Translations under genes and position numbers: made by a program
The notes under the pieces: generated by a model
The model's database searches: none
The model's input: only the letters and a program-made list of their open reading frames with translations
Told to the model about the DNA's origin: nothing
Source: Desulfobulbaceae bacterium
Lineage (GTDB): Bacteria > Desulfobacterota > Desulfobulbia > Desulfobulbales > Desulfurivibrionaceae
NCBI GenBank assembly: GCA_003557565.1
Contig: PWOG01000051.1
Span: 1-6,156, forward strand
DNA length: 6,156 bases
Direction of reading: 5' to 3'
Shown: one piece after another, positions 5,022 to 6,156 of the stretch
How positions within the stretch are numbered: the stretch's first letter is position 1
Layout of the letters: each line of letters begins with the position of its first letter

Positions 5022-6094
5022 TTGTTGCCCGCGGCCCGGGCGGCGGCGTCGAGCATGGCGGGCAGGCCGCCTTTTTCCTCCGGGGTGTAGCCGAACACCT
5101 GGCGCCAGACCGGGTCGTTTTCCATGCACAGGTAGATGCAGGTGCCGGAGTGGGCATTGCGGGCCAGTTCCTCGACCAGGATCTGGTACATGCGGGTGCG
5201 CCGGGAGCGGAAATAACGGAATTTCTGGTCCAGCCCCGGCACGAATTCTTCGTGGATGAACTCGGTGCCGGGAAAACGGCTGTCGATCACCCCTTTGAGG
5301 GCGGGCAGGAAGCGGAAGGCGCCCAGGCTGATCCAGGCGATACTGCTGGCCGGCACCACGGCGAACAGGCGGCGGATGGTGGCGAGATACCCCTCTTCCC
5401 AGCCGGGATGGCAGATGATGGGGTCGAAATGAAAGGCCAGGGGATACCCCCAGGAGGCGCAATGGGCGGCGGCGGCCAGCCGGGTTTCCAGATCGGCGGT
5501 GTGCAGCTCCAGCCGTTCCATGACCTCGGTGCTGTTCAGCGACCAGGCTATGATGGTCCGGCCGTTATGGTTAAGACCCGGCAGGTGGTCCAGCACCACC
5601 GCTTTTGATTTCAGCTCCAGCACGGCGTTGTTTTGGTCGGCCATGTACTCGATGAGCCGGGCGCTCAGGCCGGTGATCCGGTCCAGGGCCATGCTGTCGG
5701 TGAACTCGCCGGTGCCGATGCGCCAGAAATCGCCGCCGCTCAAGGCCTGGTCCAGCTCCCGGAAAAGGTCGTCGAGGTTGACGTAAAAGGAGAGCCAGGG
5801 GTTGTTCAAGTAGGCCTGGAGGATACAGTACACGCAGTCCATGGGGCAGCCCGCCCCGATGTTGAGCACCTGGTAGTCGCAGCAGCGGTAGTTGCGGGTG
5901 GCGGGGCAGGGCTTTAAGAACCGCCCTCGGTTGCGGCCCAGGTGCAGCAGGCGCTTGCCCCGGGCCAGGCTCTGGGGATAGGGGGCCGGGTCCGGTTCCG
6001 GCTGGGCCCGGTCGGGTACCACGGTCAGGGGCAGATCGCCGGCTCGCCGGATGATCTCCCGGGTCAGGGGCAGATCCAGGCAGGATTCTTCCAC
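5018..6094 (-). CDS. SPL-family radical SAM protein (spore photoproduct lyase-like, function unknown)
   Basis: This is a radical SAM enzyme that should bind a 4Fe-4S cluster and S-adenosylmethionine. From the GTG at 6094 it has 358 residues. The cluster motif is CPMDCVYC (Cys83, Cys87, Cys90), followed by ILQAYLNNP and FYVNLDDLF, which match the spore photoproduct lyase pattern of CxxxCxYCYLQ then YVNLDD. Further shared features are HNGRTIIAWSLN and HPGWEEGY. Where Bacillus SplB has its catalytic H-donor cysteine in AACTSD, this protein reads GTGEFTDS (127-134), so thymine-dimer lyase activity is doubtful. Three extra cysteines precede the cluster (63, 71, 72), and the C-terminus carries IYLCMENDPVWRQVFGY. 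The GTG lacks a good ribosome site and the frame stays open to the window edge with no other ATG, GTG or TTG, so the true start may lie beyond 6156. The stop TAA lies in the repeat 11-mer. Confidence 0.88.
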   Translation of the reverse strand: MEESCLDLPLTREIIRRAGDLPLTVVPDRAQPEPDPAPYPQSLARGKRLLHLGRNRGRFLKPCPATRNYRCCDYQVLNIGAGCPMDCVYCILQAYLNNPWLSFYVNLDDLFRELDQALSGGDFWRIGTGEFTDSMALDRITGLSARLIEYMADQNNAVLELKSKAVVLDHLPGLNHNGRTIIAWSLNSTEVMERLELHTADLETRLAAAAHCASWGYPLAFHFDPIICHPGWEEGYLATIRRLFAVVPASSIAWISLGAFRFLPALKGVIDSRFPGTEFIHEEFVPGLDQKFRYFRSRRTRMYQILVEELARNAHSGTCIYLCMENDPVWRQVFGYTPEEKGGLPAMLDAAARAAGNK

Positions 6095-6156
6095 CCGCAG
6101 GGAGGTGATCAGGCGGCTGGGGTCGGAGCGGGGCAGGTCGGCGGATTGGGCGGCGG

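Noticed and set aside
4848..5462. Minus-strand 204-codon open frame ending in the repeat and promoter region
   Set aside because: It is a Pro/Arg-rich out-of-frame reading of the SPL-family gene that continues through the repeat element; no protein-like pattern.
1..6156. CRISPR arrays, tRNA or rRNA genes, insertion-sequence transposases
   Set aside because: No regularly spaced short repeats, no cloverleaf-like sequence and no transposase motifs were seen on either strand.

Overview
The window is high-GC bacterial DNA in which every supportable gene lies on the minus strand. Several features suggest a Desulfobacterota-type organism (Desulfobulbaceae/Desulfurivibrio-like): the SPL-family radical SAM protein, the partial second radical SAM-like protein, and GC-rich code with strong Shine-Dalgarno sites. 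This placement is inferred from recalled protein resemblance, not from a marker gene.

Layout, read in transcription order from right to left. (1) Positions 6094-5018 encode a spore-photoproduct-lyase-family radical SAM protein. Its frame is open to the window edge, so its true start may lie outside. (2) Positions 5017-4764 are intergenic and hold a ~116 bp palindromic repeat, followed by a near-consensus sigma70-type promoter. (3) Positions 4763-4356 encode single-stranded DNA-binding protein (ssb). (4) Three genes follow with little or no spacing: a His-rich periplasmic DUF2796/ZrgA-like protein, an ABC ATPase of the LolD/MacB class, and an FtsX/MacB-type permease whose ATG overlaps the ATPase stop (TAATG). 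After a 156 bp gap comes a membrane-anchored DUF3299 protein. (5) Positions 669-555 hold a second, inverted copy of the palindromic repeat, placed directly at the DUF3299 stop codon. (6) Positions 504-1 hold the first 168 codons of another gene, probably an uncharacterised radical SAM protein.

The four genes in block 4 match the set described in Vibrio cholerae as the ZrgABCDE zinc-uptake system. A His-rich protein would bind zinc outside the inner membrane, an ATPase/FtsX-type permease pair would supply energy, and a DUF3299 partner has an unknown job. The only convincing promoter upstream lies before ssb, so ssb and the zinc genes may be co-transcribed. No Zur-like operator was recognised.

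The most unusual feature is the repeat. Two ~115 bp copies in opposite orientation bracket the whole ssb-zinc block. The terminal 11-mer GTAAACGTTCA also contains the TAA stop codons of both the DUF3299 gene and the SPL-family gene. A second oddity is an Arg/Ala/Gly-rich insertion in the ABC ATPase, encoded by a duplicated GC-rich hairpin.
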